Assembly: GCA_026874595.1 (NCBI GenBank)
Contig: CM049315.1
Coordinates: 61,687,389-61,751,388 of the forward strand
Origin: Sipunculus nudus
Taxonomy: Eukaryota > Annelida > Sipuncula > Golfingiida > Sipunculidae
DNA length: 64,000 bases
Direction: 5' to 3'
The position numbers were made by a program, and so were the translations under genes. The notes below the pieces were generated by a model. It worked only from the letters and a program-made list of their open reading frames with translations, was not told where the DNA came from and searched no databases. The first letter of the stretch is position 1. The number at the start of each line of letters is the position of its first letter. Positions 37,691 through 50,285 of this stretch are shown here, one piece after another.

Positions 37691-38030
37691 AGTACCAGAA
37701 GATTATACTTTAAATGTATGGTTGATTTTGTTAATTAATGGTTACATCAAATGTTAAAAGACCACAGTGTTTCTTGTGTGTTTAAATGTATAAAACAAAA
37801 CTGCATGACAGCATATTTGCCAACACTGATAAGGATGTAGATACTTCTTTGTATATTTTAAATTACCTGAAATATGTTTATGATGTTTGTTTGAATACAT
37901 ATAGTCAAATGTATGAAATGCCTCATTATGAGTCATGTAGTATAGGTAGTAATTAGTGTTCAGCAAAGGTTTAGTCTGTTTTGTTTGCAGTTCATAGTGT
38001 TCAAAACTAATTTAGGTGGTTCCAGGGCAA
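37691..38030. other. Unannotated stretch
   Basis: This A+T-rich DNA separates an H4 fragment from an H1c fragment. Nothing is recognised. Confidence 0.4.
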
Positions 38031-39443
38031 CTAATTAAATACCAGACATGGTGCGAATACTTTGCAAATGTATTTGAATACGAATATGAATATGTACTCC
38101 ATTATAAAATTTCTTGCATAAGAATGGGAATATAGGTAAAAATAAAAGTATATGAATACCAGTGCAAATACTTTCAAAATGAATTTATGAAAATAATATT
38201 ATTTTTATAATCATTTCAGTTATATTTTATTTTAAAAAATTATATGATTCTCTTATTTTTTATAAAAATTATATTGGACACAATATATGTTATTAAATTT
38301 TAATAAATAGTCAAACCCCTATATTATATGTGCTGCTTATAAGTTATATGGCCAATTCAAAATCTGTATGACAATAGCACTCCATATGTTAATAAAATAA
38401 ATGAAATCTGTCCTCTTCCCTGTCTTCAAAGATACTATCAAAATCATACATAAGCTAAACACCAACAACTCATAATACAGCTTATATTTATTACAACACA
38501 AATTCAGCATGTGCCTTATTTCTAAATCATATTTTTTTATCATCAGGGATGTGCTCAGAATAATTTGAGTGCCGGGCGGGCGGGCCGTGCAGGAGAAATG
38601 GGGGGGGGGGGGGGGGGGCACGAGATAATTGAAGTTAAACTTTCATTTTTATAGATGTGATCCATGATATTTCAGCATGAATAAATCATTAGTAATACTA
38701 AAATGTATTATTAATTTCCAAAATGCCGACAGCAATGCTGCCACTAAGAGCAAATTTGATTGTAAAAGTTAAAACACCGTGGTGAACTCATCTGTCAGTT
38801 CAGATTCTGTCGGTCAGGATTTGTTGAATACTCCCATATAATATGGGTATAAGAGAGGACCATATTCCTTTTTTTTGTGCTTAAAACCTGATACCAAACA
38901 TCTTATTCCACTTTTCTACGGCAGTTTGGCCTCATTAAGAACTGCGACCTTACAAAATTATTCGAATATTTACGTCGATCATCAATTATATTCAATCAAA
39001 CATCGTTTGGCGCGTCAAATGATTTCATAGAAGCTGATATCAGCATTAGTCTTTTATACAGATACAAGGTTGCGCTACCATAGCAGCTACGTTCACTCCT
39101 TTCGTACCAAATTTTATTCATCAACATTCACTAAATACGGCACATTTTGAAAGTACCTTCTATTAAATATTCATTTTGGGCGCTACTGGATGTCGTCTAG
39201 TGTGGAAGACATGCACTTAGATATATTCAACAGGGGTCACTAATTGTAATACCGATAAAACACCGCGAGATAAGCTTAAACGCATGTTTTTTTGTTCATG
39301 GCTTGAACAATTTAAAATATTACTGCTGGGCGGGCATTGACACTTTCCAGTCAAGTGCCGGGCGACAGGAAAGACTGCCGGGCGCACCAGCCCGGCGTGG
39401 GCACATCCCTGATCATATATAACAGCTGAGCGCCGTGACCCAT
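38031..39443 (+). mobile_element. HINE H1c, 3-prime fragment (copy 3)
   Basis: It matches the last kilobase or less of copies 1 and 2, from TACCAGACATGGTGC to CATAGGTCTCTTG. It is interrupted at 38544-39411 by a MITE. It starts abruptly at about 38035, so it is 5-prime truncated. Confidence 0.65.
38544..39411. mobile_element. 868-bp hAT-like MITE with 5-bp target duplication
   Basis: The terminal inverted repeats CAGGGATGTGC are perfect. The flanking duplication ATCAT lies at 38539-38543 and 39412-39416. The empty site TTTATCATATAT is present in the two other H1c copies (about 6113 and 31114), so both borders are certain. GC-rich ends (GCCGGGCGGGCGGG) flank an A+T-rich middle. A 19-base poly-G lies at 38600-38618. 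CAGGG ends with a 5-bp duplication fit the hAT5-type group. No transposase is present. Confidence 0.8.
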
Positions 39444-40237
39444 AGGTCTCTTGTTATCTGTTTGCCAAGATTTTATATTTTCTGTAACATGCAAATTTAG
39501 CTGTGATCAGCGACCCATGGGTCCCTTGCTAAATATTCAGTTATTATGAATCAACCTTTTTATCCTGAAAGCACTGATGAATTAAATTTCATATTCTGTA
39601 TGTGTATGCAGAGCTGTTGTCCCGTTAACCTGAGGGTGATGCCCATGATTTTTCACTTTGGAGTTCTTGTTTATTTTCAGGACACAGCATGTGTGGTGAA
39701 GAAGTTCATGGCTCGTGATCCTGAAGAACTTAACTTTAATGTGATAGCCTTGGCCAAGACCGATTGAAGCCGCTCTTCATGTTCCCTGGTCAGCCGCCAC
39801 TGCACAAGGCTTCTTGTAGCAATGTAATGCCTGGAGGATTCCCAGCTGTGGTCTTGTCGTAACATTATCTGTTGCTTAAGCACAGATTCCTGCAAAATTT
39901 GTTTCTAATATGATAATTTGCCTGCATAAAACCTGATAAAATTCATAAAAACTTATGAGGTTTTATTAAGAAAACCTCATTTGGGGAAAAAATTGACTCA
40001 TTTTGTTTGAAATCATCACCAATCAGAATAAAAAAATATATGTCACTATATGCATACTGAAATTGAAAACAAATGCAAGGAGTAATTTTTTGCGTATGTC
40101 AGAAAGGAAATGACTTAATATTTGAAATTTGTGCATGTAATTGTTATTATAATGATTCTATGACAAGGGGAATCTTAACACAGCAGGAAACAACTGGCGC
40201 TAGGGTGAAAATAAGATCAACAGACCAAATTTTAGCT
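39444..40237. other. Mostly unannotated; relic H1 end
   Basis: A second degenerate H1-like terminus (GATCAGCGACCCATGGGTCC, then CTTG) lies at about 39506-39530. The rest shows no repeat or gene that I recognise. Confidence 0.35.
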
Positions 40238-41862
40238 TCTTTATAGCTCAGCTGACTTTGTCATGCTGACCTTCATTAAAGGGTCTTTGTTTGTGTTATT
40301 GCGATGTCCCCTGTCTGGTCATCAGTCGGTAACAGGGCACAAGTTGTAACCATTTAAGTTCCTGCTTAGTATCCAGACAGGTCCTGTTTTAATATTCTTG
40401 GAAATTTTAGAATAAGTCGCAAGCTCTTAAGCTCCAATTTCACTATAACAAGCCCATGGATTGCCTTGAAATTTGGTGTCGTTATTCAACTTAGATAGCA
40501 TTATCTGATGGATTAGACAACAAATGCACCAGCTATTGTTTTAATGAATATATATGGGAGTTCATGTTTGATTTTGAGAATAGCAACTGGCATTCATATG
40601 ATATTTTCAACTCAGTACTCTGACTTTTGATGATAAAATTGGTAAAAATTACATGTGGTAGGCTGATTTCCCTGTGTATATATTGGTAAAAGTTACATGT
40701 GGTAGGCTGATTTCCCTGTGTTTTGGTAAAAGTTACATGTGGTAGGCTGATTTCCCTGTGTATTGGTAAAAGTTACATGTGGTAGGCTGATTTCCCTGTG
40801 TATATGTATAAGTTGCATTTGGAAGGTTGAATCCCTGTCATCATGAAAAGTTTAAACAAAATTAGGCCACTAAGTCCTTAAAGATGTGACTATGACAAAT
40901 GTGAATATTCAATGAAACAGTCCATCTTGAATAAAAATCCTTACCTAAGTTTGAATTTACAAAATATTATTGGCATGAAATGCTTGAAATTGTCATGCAT
41001 ATTAGAAAAGAAGGTTTTATTTCTTAGCATGAGACCAGTGTCATCACCTTTGATTTTTAAGCTCTGGACTGATTTTGAGATTAAAATATAAGAGTCATGT
41101 GACAGGTTTAGCTCTGCATGTGTAACTTAGGATGAGATTGAGATAGAGTACATCAGTTTGACCTATTTCAAAGTCACCATTTAAAATTTTAACTAAATCA
41201 TGTTAATCATTTTATAAAAAAATTGACTACCTTATACATGATTTTTTTTTTCCTGTAATGGGACAATTTAAGGTAAAGTTCATACATTTCTCAATAATTA
41301 ATGCATAAATTGATAACAGTATCAGCAGACTGGAAGGTCAGGGAGACAATTGTTCCAGCACAGTCCGATGCCACTGGCATAGACAAATTGTGTTTGTGGA
41401 ATAACTAAAAAATATTCAATTGAGCATCCAGTGAAAACAGATATAATTATATTCCTTTAACCAAGGAGTTTATATAAGACTCATATAAACTCCTTGAGCA
41501 CTTGGACAAGGATTTATGTAAATATAACAATAAATATAAATATAACAATAAGTATAAAAGACATAAAAATTAAGTATCCATTGTTGCCATTGGTGTCACC
41601 AAAGATTATTTTTATAATTTTATAATGTTTGACTAGCTTAATGACTATGTGGGTACTGTCATACATCAGTGCTGTCACAATATGTCCCAGCAGTCATATG
41701 CTGCCCTGGAATTCCAAGTAATGTACTTAAACAAAAATGAATGTCTTCCTGTCGAGCATTAGGTTCTTAAATAAATATTACTTAATGTTTGTGACTATTA
41801 AGCCATAGTGACATGCTTATTTTGTCAGCTGAGTGCCATGGCACATGAGTCACTTGTTTTAG
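40238..41862 (+). mobile_element. HINE H1, divergent copy
   Basis: The start TTTATAGCTCAGCTGACTTT has a weakened second hairpin arm and a degraded GTCC microsatellite. The end is GTCAGCTGAGTGCCATGGC and GAGTCACTTG at about 41825-41858. The interior does not resemble H1a, b or c apart from the opening 150 bases. It contains a 40-bp minisatellite. Confidence 0.55.
40639..40845 (+). repeat. 40-44 bp minisatellite
   Basis: Four near-identical units starting TTGGTAAAAGTTACATGTGG lie at 40639, 40683, 40723 and 40763. A degenerate fifth follows. The length difference between units is only in a TATA tail. Confidence 0.85.
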
Positions 41863-42059
41863 TGGTTCTATTGAGCTGCTGTGATCAGTATTTTTGTATT
41901 TAGTAACTATTGGTAAAGCAGCAGTCAGTATTTTTTTTATTATTTGGTTGCTCACAGTCCTGCTGAGTGACAGTGATCTGGCCAGCATATGCCTTGGTGA
42001 AGTGGTGAACGGTGTTCATGTTTCTTCTCCTTTATTTCATGACCTATTTTGAGTATGTT

Positions 42060-42480
42060 TGTTAGGGTCCTGCTTAAAAAGCAGTGCCCTATAGCAATTG
42101 CCTTGCTTGTTTGTCTGTCACAGCATCCGTCCTTCAGTAAAGCTTTCTTTCCCACACATTATCTGAAACATAATACATTTGATCATTCTCAAATTCACAG
42201 GGGTAATTGATGCCTATGAGGGCTCCAGACCCGTCTTATTAAGACCAGTCTGACTCCGAGTAGGGCTGCAAGAGCACAATTGTTGATTTCTTTTGCATGC
42301 AATATCTCAAACAGAAAATCCTTGATATTACTCAAATTCACAAAGATAATTTATGCATATAAGGGCTCCAACCCTATCAGATTACAGATCCATCGAAATT
42401 CCAATATAACCTCCAGAGCTCCACACATTTTCCTTTTTGTCAAATGACAGTATGTTATATCAGTTTCTCAGCTGTGGTTT
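42060..42480 (+). mobile_element. HINE H2, degenerate copy
   Basis: The hairpin TCCTGCTTAAAAAGCAGTG, then CCTATAGCAATTGCC and two decayed 145-bp units (ATGAGGGCTCCAGACC, TATAAGGGCTCCAACCC) mark this as an old H2 insertion. The 3-prime end resembles CATGGACTAGTTTG near 42523 but is uncertain. Confidence 0.55.
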
Positions 42481-42565
42481 AATCTAGCATCCTGGAACCT
42501 TGTTTATTGACCATGGACTAGTTTGATCAGTCCAAAAAGCTAGTTGTAGCAACTGTATTTTTTGC

Positions 42566-43275
42566 TCAGCTGACTTACAGTCATGCTTAACTATAGCGAT
42601 GGGTCTCTGTCATCCTGCCGGCCATAGGCAGCTAGGGCACAAATCCTAGACGTTTGACTTTATAATGTTAGACTCAACATCCAGTGAGGTCTTTGAGAAA
42701 TCTCCTTGGAAACTTAAAACTAGGTGACCTGTATTCTGTCCTGTACACAACGAAAACATGCCTTTAACCACCGTAAAAGTAAAACTTTTTTTCATTATTT
42801 CAATGTTTTAAGTAATGCATATTTTCCCCTCAAATTTTATAAACAAATTGTTCTAATCATTGCCTCAGATGAGCCTGAAAACCGGTGAACTTGTTCTTCA
42901 GATATTGTTTTCTTCTCACATTCAACCTGTATAGATCAGTCACTCTTTTGGATGTCACTTTTCCCTCCGACGACAGGGTGTCAAGGTCATATTTGAAGTT
43001 AAATCTCAAGAAAAAACAATACTGGTTTACATAAATATATATCAAAGTCAGCATTCAAATCTAAACAAAACTGGTCAAACCAGTTCTTCAAAAAACGTAT
43101 TCATCACACATTCGACATGTATAGACCAGTAACTCTTTTGGATGTCACCTTTCCCTGTCGACTTTTGTGTCAGGTTATATCTGAAGTTAAATCCAGTTTA
43201 ATTTTCTGATTATTAAATTCCTGTTGTGAATGGTAGGCTATGATGTGAGATGAGCATCATGACCCATTTTTTCAG
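42566..43275 (+). mobile_element. HINE H1, short decayed copy
   Basis: The start is TTTGCTCAGCTGACTTACAGTCATGC, then CTATAGCGATGGGTCTCTGTC. The end is GAGATGAGCATCATGACCC at about 43249. Internally two diverged units each have ACATTCAACCTGTATAGATC or a similar string. Confidence 0.5.
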
Positions 43276-44940
43276 ATAGGTTTAGGGCGTCTTAGGGTTA
43301 CCTTTACACAGAATTTAAAATTAATTGATGATGCAAATTTTAAAAATCACAAGAAAATGCTTCTCCTTTTTTCTTGATCATTCTTGACTGATTTTGATTA
43401 TTTTATCCGATTGTGATTGGACTCGTCTGCTTAACATTTACTCAGAATTTTGAACCTGCAGGTGGAGCCACCTGAGTTACTTTCTGTGAGGAAAAGTTCA
43501 TTAGATGCACACAGGGAAATTGCATATGGGGCCTGTTGTTCTTCTGGCCACCTAGTTGCAGGGAACATTCCATCCATAATTATTTTACCAGATACTTTTC
43601 ATTTGATATAATGTAAAAGTTTTGGTTAAATTACCTTGTTAACTTTTAGGGGGCCTAATATTGGCTAGTTATTTGACAAAAATTATTTTTTAGCCCTTAA
43701 AAATCAGACGTTTGTTGGCGTCCAAGGCTGCTAAGCTGATCCAGTGCATTGACGAATAGCTTGCCTTAAAACATATTTATCCTTCTCAACATGCAAGGTG
43801 CAGCAATTACTAGTGGCTTGTTCACTTACCATAACATTTTTGTATGATTATTAATCACTGGTAGTTCAACCACATGTTTAGAAATGGGTACAACGGATGA
43901 GAAGTCATTTACTGTTTTTATTTTTTTTAAATAATGACCCAAGACAGGTAATCATGCATGTCATAATTTTGGCCTGCCAAATGAATAGTTCACATTGAAT
44001 TAAAAGGAAAGAAGAATTTCTCTTACCATCATCCAAAATGTAAGTTTGCTGGGGAAGTCTTAAATTTGTAAGAATATTCTCTAGAAGATGGGTAAAATCT
44101 AGTTACCATTGCATTTCTGGGTACACTATAATTCTGTGCTCTCTAAAAAATAGAATTTCTCACCTATTACTATGTCACAGTACATACAACAGTCACGTAC
44201 ACATCTCCCTAACAAAATTGACAAATGTCATAGGTTAAACCAAATCATTGATTTCCCATGGTTGGTTCACACATGCATTTCTGAGTAAGGTTGTAAGTGT
44301 TTCACACAAATTAATTTATCACTTTCTTTAAACCAATTTAGGCCTTTAAAAAATTTTAAACACTTTTGCAGCCAAATCACAAGATTAGTGTTGAATCAAA
44401 CATAGACATCAGGAGACTTTCTTCATTATAACTCCCAACCAATCAGATCTTTACTATAACATAAACAATACAATTATGTGCAAGATTCCCCTGCAGATAC
44501 CTGTGATGATGCAAATTAAATAGATGTGCCTGTTCCCACATTTTTCTCCTTGTGAAGATAAGCTCACCAAATCTGAGAAAGGCTGCATGAAAAAAAGTAC
44601 TAGGTCTCAAGATTCCCGAGAAATGCAAACTGGCTATAACGTATATAAGAATTCTCATATTGCATAAATAATCGTGACACATTCATTGTACTAGATTAAG
44701 GTAATGGCAGGATATTTAATGTCTGGGGGAAAAAGAAACATGTATTGGTTATAGCCCTGTAAAATTTTCGTAGCTAAAGTAATTCGAATATATTTCTTTT
44801 TGAGCCCCGGATTAAATGTTCCCTATCATAAATACCATATCTGATCTTATACGATTTTTATCTCGGCAAGTAATGCAAGTTTAGGAGTTATTCTTTGTCT
44901 ATTAATTCTTCGATATCAATATATACTAAGCATCTACTAT
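43276..44940. other. Unannotated stretch
   Basis: There is a single GGTGGAGCCACC variant at about 43461 and otherwise no repeat landmark. A 79-codon minus-strand ORF (44443-44682) has no supporting signal that I can name. Confidence 0.4.
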
Positions 44941-44942
44941 AT

Positions 44943-45053
44943 TATGCATCATGTAAAGATTTTCTCGGCGTGTGTAAAATCTTGGCATTCGCTCAGCTTC
45001 GCCTCGCGATTGCCATGCCTCGTAAAACCGTGCATGATGATGCATAACATTTC
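44943..45053. mobile_element. Foldback element, about 110 bp
   Basis: The left arm TTATGCATCATG...CTCGG and the right arm ...CGTGCATGATGATGCATAA are inverted copies separated by a GC-rich centre (CTCAGCTTCGCCTCGCG). The size and the near-complete inverted symmetry suggest a small foldback MITE. Coordinates are approximate. Confidence 0.45.
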
Positions 45054-45156
45054 ACTGGGCTATAGCCAATACTTGTCCGGGCTGTTACTAGCAATCAGTG
45101 ATCCGAATTAGCAGTTGTAGTGGACACAACTTTGAAAAGCTTTGGCAAGGATTCCT

Positions 45157-45457
45157 CATGTACGGAATGCGTGTTGAGGGATTTCATATTAACCGGCACG
45201 GCAACATTTTCTGCGACTTTCTCCTGGATACCATGCGGAACGACAAAAATCGCTGGATGTAGCCATTTGTTTTGCCGGATAAACATTCCGGATCCGCGTA
45301 AGGAATCTCGCCTATAATTTATTTTATTCAATACCCATTTTAATCCGCATGCCGGATCCGCATTCCCGGAGTAACGCATAAAGGAAAATATATATGTTAC
45401 CGTGCCGGTACATGTGAAATCTCTCAACACGCGTTCCGAACGCTGCATTCCGTACAC
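45157..45457. mobile_element. Foldback MITE with arms of about 55 bp
   Basis: The left arm (TGTACGGAATGCGTGTTGAG at 45159) is an inverted copy of the right arm (CTCTCAACACGCGTTCC, GCATTCCGTACA at 45444-45455). The right arm carries a 12-base extra piece. ORFs overlap on both strands (120 and 65 codons) because the arms are GC-rich, not because they encode protein. The family is not identified. Confidence 0.6.
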
Positions 45458-45837
45458 ATCTTAATAATGCTTAATAATGTTAAACGTATTGCATGCTAAC
45501 AAAAACTGTCACACCAAAACATGTTAAGGACAGCCTTTTTTCTCTTTGCTTACTCCATATATATAAGAATATTTGCTTGCATAATTCATGTCCAAGTATA
45601 AATGAGCGAGGTCAACGTGCTGGTTGTATCCATGTTGTGGCCTTCTTTGGTGGAAGCTAAATAGCTTCACTACTGTTCATGCTAATTCATCTTTCTGTGT
45701 CTTGGCATAGATGTCATATCAGTGTAAAAATAAATATCTCACAGATCAAACCAGTTGTGTTATTAGTGAATTTGAGAATACGTCGGATTAATGTTGCATT
45801 ATGTTCCAAAGCATGCTTTTCCCGCTCATTCCCAACC

Positions 45838-46095
45838 ATGGACTCCCATACACCGTACACCCGCACACTGTACACGTACAAACCGCACATTGTACACGCG
45901 TACACCGTACACACATTACCCCTACACACCATATACCTACACACTGTACACCCACACATTGTACACGCGCACACTGTACACCCACACGCGCACACCGTAC
46001 ACCGTACACGCACACATTACACCCACACACTACATCCACACATTGTACACCCACACATCGTTCACCCTCACCGTACACGCACACACTTCACGCAC
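45838..46095. repeat. TACAC-rich minisatellite
   Basis: About 258 bases are composed of variants of CACACTGTACAC and CACGCACAC with an irregular 10-14 base period. Because the unit lacks stop codons in most frames, it yields overlapping ORFs of 98-168 codons in five frames rich in His, Thr and Tyr or in Cys and Val. I do not treat these as genes. Confidence 0.85.
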
Positions 46096-46373
46096 ACACG
46101 ACAACTACAACGTGCAAGTGTGCAACTTTGTATTGTGTTATTCCTTGATGATCCTGATCTGTATGTATGTGCGAATGCCTCATGAGCGGTGTCCGGATAC
46201 CCTGTGGGCAGAGTGCGAGGGTATCCTTACACTGCGGGTTTAAATATAAAGTATCTAAAAGTGCTGGAAAACTTATTACAAGGATGTATATAAATGTGCA
46301 CATAGACTTCTTTTCAGGAAGGAAATAGCATTTCTCTTGAAATGATGCATGATGTAGATATGTTAAAAATTTC

Positions 46374-47020
46374 ATGATCTGTTGTGGAAAAAAAATTAAG
46401 AAAATCATAGGTTATCTGAAAAGCATGCCTACAGGAGCTGATGACCACCCCCATAGTGAGAAAGAATACAGTACCTTGATGAAATTTTATTGTTTTGCAA
46501 CTGTAACCCCTCCGCAAACTAAGGAAATTATTTGTAGCCTTGCTACCAAGAGCTTTGAGCTAGACTTGTTTCCTACGGTTCTCTTGAAATCACACCTTGA
46601 TGATGTAATACCTATTATTTGTTTTACAGTCAATAAATCACTGTGTGAAGGAGTGTTCCCTGAAAATTAAGATAGCTATAGTGCGCCCTCTTTTGAAGAA
46701 AGCATGATTAAACACAGATGTCCACAAAAACGTCAGACCTGTGTCGAGTTTACCACTTCTTGGTAAAATAATTGTAAAAAAAAGGACCTGTAATCAGAAT
46801 GTTCTGCATGCCAAAAAACTAGAAAATTGAGAAATATCAATCAGCATTTACCAAAAATAGGAGCATTGTCTGCTCTCCTGGATATAATGAACAATGTGGA
46901 AGTGCGTACCGGAAGGTTAGTCTGTCTGATTATGCTTGACTTATAAGCTGCTTTCGACACGGTGATTCATTATTGGTTGCTGAATCGTCTGAATACTTTT
47001 TGGGGGTTTCGGGTAACGTT
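46374..47020 (+). pseudogene. LINE reverse transcriptase fragment (CR1/Jockey-like)
   Basis: The first open part (46374-46670) contains KSFELDLFPTVLLKSHLDD and ends GVFPEN, as in the segment before RT motifs of CR1/Jockey-type LINEs. After frameshifts and stops, PLLKKA, RPVSSLPLLGKI-like and LSALLDIMN-like stretches follow. Motif A then reads LDL-stop-AAFDTV at about 46936-46970, where the first catalytic aspartate is preserved but a stop precedes it. The fragment stops where the gypsy LTR begins at 47021. The endonuclease and C-terminal parts are absent. It is clearly dead. Confidence 0.7.
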
Positions 47021-47069
47021 TGTGGAGGCGCGGCTATATCACAAGACAAGATGGCGATAGACAACATTT

Positions 47070-47559
47070 TGTAACATTCTCGCCCTTTGACCTGGCCAGG
47101 GGTGGGGTATCAATACTGATTAACAGTCAATATAGAGATTCCCTTATAGCCAATCACAGGCAGCTAAGGACTTCGCCCTCTGCCCCTCTGGGATAAAACC
47201 CCCTTGCCCTGGCGATTCCAGCTCTCTTTTGGATCATCGAGCAGTGGACCCCTATGCCTGCCCTCTGTGGCAGGCTGAGGATATATATTATGGCTTCTTT
47301 TTCACCTTGCGGTTGGTTTTACGACAGTGTCGGCTACCCAGGTGAAGAGCCACCCACTACCAAAGAGCAGTCCTTTTATCTAGCCTGGTAAGTATCTTTG
47401 TTTCATTTATAAGTCTAGATAATAATGCGCAATCCTGATATTTTGAAGGTTTAGGCTCTAAATTTTATTCTAGTAAAAAGGTGTTATTTTATCTCTTTAA
47501 ATTGTGCGAGTGCGTGCTGCCCAAGCCCAATTTCCTCCCAGAATAAATAAGCAGCTACA
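47070..47559 (+). repeat. 5-prime LTR of the non-autonomous element
   Basis: It begins TGTAACATTCTCGCCC and ends GCAGCTACA. It contains GGGATAAAACC (TATA-like, about 47190) and AATAAATAAG near the end. The sequence just after it, TCTGGCGAGAGATGC, sits where a primer-binding site is expected and resembles the TGGCGA start common in Ty3/gypsy sites; the cognate tRNA is not assigned. Confidence 0.8.
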
Positions 47560-50285
47560 TCTGGCGAGAGATGCTTTTTGGCTGTTATCGGCAGCTAGGA
47601 GACGAATTCTGGTAAATAAATTGCTTATTTAGGTAATTCTGGGTTTTTTAGCATCAGTATATACTTAAGAAGCTTAGGTTGTAAAATTCTGCTAAATAAG
47701 CGATCTATTCAAATGGAAACATAGTAACAGCTTTAAAAATGCCTGATTTTCATATCTTAAGGAAATTTTTTTATTGAGTACACTCGTTTTGTGAACCAGA
47801 ATAGGGGCTTTTTGTAAATGTAGGCCCGTCTCTGTTTAAAGAAAAATGCGCATTATTTCATTTGGAAAGGCTAGTACTACTTTAGATCCCTATTTATAAA
47901 CCATTATAGTAATTTGCCCTTTTTTTGGCTATGAAGCGGTCTATACATTATAAAACAGTGTATGCTTAAAAAAAATCAGCTGCAAAATTCAAAATCATTG
48001 GTAGGTGTACAGTAATCCCACAATATTGAACCTTTATTTGTACAATTTACGGTAAATACTACAGTTATTGGGAATTTTCATTGTGGATAAACCAGTCATA
48101 TTAGTTTTACATTCTTATAAAATGAAAGCCGTAATATCATTATATTACTAATTCCCGCAGTCCTTGTTTGAAATTAAATCCCTCAGTGTTACACTTTAAG
48201 TGCGTGTTCTGAATAGGTTATAGAACAAAAATAATAAAAAAAGTGTATAATAATTATTTATATACAAAAATGTGTGACTTTATCAGATGTAAAGCAAGAG
48301 AAATAACAGGTGCTATATGTACCATTATGTGATGTGTAAAAAAACTGTGACACGCATCTTCTTATAACATTGGGCATAAGCGTAATCCGCAAATATTTTA
48401 ATGCCCCCCATGTAGTGCCTGCAATTGTATATATGTAATATTTTACTTATAATAAATGACCTTTTCTTTGCAGAATTAATCAGTTGATCAGATTTTATGT
48501 ATATAAAAACTTTAAGGACTGGATCTAAATTAGCTGTATTATATTGAAATAAGAGTAACTGCTGAAATTTTATTACGCGTAGCTGTCTCTTGAATAAATG
48601 TAAAATTGCTTTTATTTTGTACATATGTATAGATGCTGTAGAATGGAACATATTTAAACTGTCATGTTCTGCATGTACATATTGAATGAATAACACTGAA
48701 CTGGTTACTGTGAATGTATTTTGATAGAAACATCAATTAAATATCTTATTATTCCAATCTGGATTGTCAGTTAAAAATATTTTATAAGCCTGATCTATAT
48801 TCAAATGTTATTGTAAAACCCGATATTCAGTGATCTTTATGTTTAAACAAAATGGGTTTCCTGTGTAAAGAAATTTAGCCTATATGCTGGTTTTAAAACA
48901 AGGCTTTAAATCCTTAAATTACCGTACCTAGTGTTCTATTGTTTAGCCAGTTTTAAATTAAAGAAAGGTCAGGAACTCCTGGATCCACCACCTGGTAGAT
49001 ACATTTTAGTGTGTCATTCAAACAAACGGAACCGTTGGTAAAGTTTCATCTCCTGGTCACATGTTATTGCACTATCCCCAGCCGTGTAAAGATCACCCTT
49101 GGGTTTCAAAGTTAGCGGTGTCTCGCAGGGCCTGCTGGAAATCCTCTTAACTGGCGGGTCAGACTAATAATCCAGGTGCATTCAGTGTCCCATATGGGGT
49201 TATATCATACTGAGTAGGATAAGCTGAGATTTGCTATCAACACTAAAACTCTGTCAAAGGAGCCCAGACAAGTTATCTAACACACCACCCGTATTTAGAT
49301 ACACCTGTTACCTGGTGTGATGTCACGTGATCCTATGTCATGAGTCATGAACCATATACCCAACCTGAAAATTAGTACCTTCAACATGTTTTCATGCGCT
49401 GGTAACCCACTTTAAATTATAATAATAATAAATAAATAAAACTAGTAAACTAATTACACCAATAAAAATAACATTCAAATAAAATATTATTTGGGCCTAT
49501 CTTTCTGTTGGTCTCTCTTATATGTCCAACTGATACAAGCAGATACTTTTAAGGTGTTTAGCCCTTGCCTTTAGATAATCCTAATTACTTGCTACAATTA
49601 ATTTTGAATTCTGATGCTTTACATATAACAACTTGACAGATCAGTACTTAATAATTTAGATCAATCTTTTAAATAGAAATTAAGTAATTCTCAGAGGATT
49701 ACCTCTGAGGCATGCTCATATTTTATTTACACTTTGACTTAAATCATTTGTTGATTTTGGACCAAGGAGAAATTATCCTTTGAAATTTAACTGCATTTAA
49801 TTTAAATACAAATGTAGGCTATTAACTCAAAGCTATTTAAACTGTTCATAAACATTTATTTATTTATAACATTTGAATTATAACATTCTTATTCTAAAAT
49901 GAAACTTTTAAAAACTTAGTTATTTCCAATTATAGTGATTAACATTTATAACTTTATTTAATTAGACAAATTCACAAGTAAATATTATGATACTTATAAA
50001 TTTAATTAAAAGCATTTTATTCTGCCTCACATACTGCTGGACTAGAAATGCATGAGTATTACTTTGAATTTCTCTGGTTATAACTACCTATAGGCTGGAT
50101 GTAAAATGTCTGACACACCTAGGTCTTTTATTGGTATTCTATTTGCTTAGATCTCAGCATCTGGGTTCTTATCCCGGCATAGTATGTGCTTTTCCTGGAT
50201 TAGTTTTTTTTTTAGTTAAGCATATTAGGGCATAAAATATATACCAGTTGCCTTGGGTGGTACCCGGCGTGGTTTTCCCTTTTAT
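47560..50285. other. Internal non-coding DNA of the LTR element
   Basis: A+T-rich; the longest ORF (123 codons, minus, 48325-48696) has no retroelement motif. No repeats of other families are recognised here. Confidence 0.5.

Noticed and set aside
44443-44682. 79-codon minus ORF as a gene
   Set aside because: No splice, promoter or domain evidence and no conserved copy.
45679-46243. Overlapping ORFs of 98-168 codons in several frames
   Set aside because: They are reading frames through the TACAC minisatellite; low-complexity His/Thr/Tyr or Cys/Val products in five frames at once are not evidence for a gene.
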